This document shows positions 6,528-6,786 of a stretch of DNA of 6,786 bases, piece by piece; the stretch's first letter is position 1; each line of letters starts with the position of its first letter. Source of the stretch: Desulfobacteraceae bacterium (GTDB taxonomy: Bacteria; Desulfobacterota; DSM-4660; Desulfatiglandales; B25-G16); assembly GCA_028572035.1 (NCBI GenBank), contig JAPVWE010000075.1, forward strand, positions 1 to 6,786, read 5' to 3'. The notes under the pieces were generated by a model. That model worked only from the letters and a program-made list of their open reading frames with translations, was not told the origin of the DNA and made no database searches. The translations under genes and the position numbers were made by a program.

Positions 6528-6541
6528 TATTTTTTTATGAT
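6512..6541 (+). promoter_or_regulatory. Candidate sigma-70-type promoter for the SLOG-family gene
   Basis: TTGATG (6512-6517) and TATGAT (6536-6541) are separated by 18 nt on the plus strand, each close to the consensus boxes. Transcription would start at about 6548-6550, on or next to the ATG at 6550, implying an mRNA with almost no leader. It overlaps the candidate minus-strand promoter, whose -35 lies in this spacer. This is inferred from motif matches alone. Confidence 0.35.
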
Positions 6542-6543
6542 GG

Positions 6544-6786
6544 ATGCTGATGTATAAGAAAATTCATATTGGTGTTATTGGTGCAGGGGATTGTTCGCCA
6601 GAAATCTATAATATGGCCAGTGAGTTAGGCTATCTCATTGGAAAAAATCATTGGATTCTTATCTGTGGAGGCCTGGGTGGAGTTATGGAGGGAGCAGCAA
6701 AGGGCTGTTACAAAGGAGGTGGGATGACCGTTGGCATACTGCCAGGAGAGGATAAATTAGCAGCCAATCCCTTTATAATGCTACCT
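6544..6786 (+). CDS. TIGR00725-type SLOG/Rossmann-fold protein, 3' end cut off by the window
   Basis: The frame is open from the ATG at 6544 (or 6550) to the window end, about 80 residues of a protein whose family is usually about twice that length. IGVIGAGDCSPEIYNMA is the first Rossmann strand and loop; ILICGGLGGVMEGAAKG carries the GGxxGVMEGAAKG nucleotide- or phosphate-binding motif of the SLOG (LOG/DprA-like) superfamily; GMTVGILPGEDKLAANP is the GILPG...AN block of the TIGR00725 family. Some relatives (LOG proteins) are cytokinin-activating phosphoribohydrolases acting on nucleoside monophosphates, but the substrate of TIGR00725 proteins is not, to my knowledge, settled. An in-frame TGA at 6538-6540 limits the start to 6544 or 6550. 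MYKKIHIGVIG from 6550 looks more natural; neither has a convincing ribosome binding site. It is transcribed divergently from the peptidase operon. Confidence 0.85.
   Translation, partial: MLMYKKIHIGVIGAGDCSPEIYNMASELGYLIGKNHWILICGGLGGVMEGAAKGCYKGGGMTVGILPGEDKLAANPFIMLP

Noticed and set aside
6537..6557. Six-codon ORF (MMDADV) overlapping the start of the SLOG-family gene
   Set aside because: Too short to support, without a ribosome binding site, and probably upstream of the transcript if the predicted promoter is right.
1..6786. Search for an undescribed multi-gene system (defence, mobile element, biosynthetic cluster)
   Set aside because: The genes present are recognisable housekeeping or envelope genes plus one small unknown. 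There are no nuclease/toxin pairs, integrase, transposase ends or biosynthetic enzymes that would make up such a system.

Overview
The window looks like a piece of an anaerobic deltaproteobacterium (Desulfobacterota-type) chromosome. The grounds are the flavour of the proteins (a deoxyhypusine-synthase-like protein beside ispF, an M23 peptidase with an Ig-like stalk, a small protein with a CYSGY...DRWYG signature), the use of the MEP isoprenoid pathway and the moderate G+C content. This is an inference from recalled family resemblance; no search was run. Almost all of the sequence is coding, and no phage, insertion sequence, CRISPR array, tRNA or rRNA is visible.

Left half, plus strand (2-4813): four genes run head to tail. 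First is the 3' part of a deoxyhypusine-synthase-superfamily protein, then ispF (2-C-methyl-D-erythritol 2,4-cyclodiphosphate synthase) after 9 nt, cysS (cysteinyl-tRNA synthetase) after 84 nt, and uvrB (excision-repair helicase subunit) after 15 nt. The ispF-cysS gap holds a striking repeat: a 9-bp unit (CTTTAGGCA type) arranged so that the end of ispF and the gap form a nearly perfect stem of about 22 bp. The cysS-uvrB junction has no visible ribosome binding site, and the two genes share a reading frame across one stop codon.

Right half, minus strand (4802-6450): a membrane-anchored M23 (LytM-type) peptidase is followed 14 nt later by an 82-residue uncharacterised protein. These two probably form an operon. 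The small gene converges on uvrB and overlaps its 3' end by 12 nt, with a short hairpin covering both stop codons.

Right edge (6451-6786): a 93-nt divergent intergenic region carries candidate overlapping promoters and an 18-codon in-frame upstream ORF ahead of the peptidase. Beyond it lies the 5' part of a TIGR00725-type SLOG/Rossmann nucleotide-binding protein, cut by the window end.

The functions are mostly housekeeping (isoprenoid precursors, tRNA charging, DNA repair, cell-wall remodelling). I see no convincing new multi-gene system. The items most worth a second look are the repeat hairpin at 1213-1296, the deoxyhypusine-synthase-like protein that lacks the usual catalytic lysine motif, and the interrupted in-frame leader before the peptidase.
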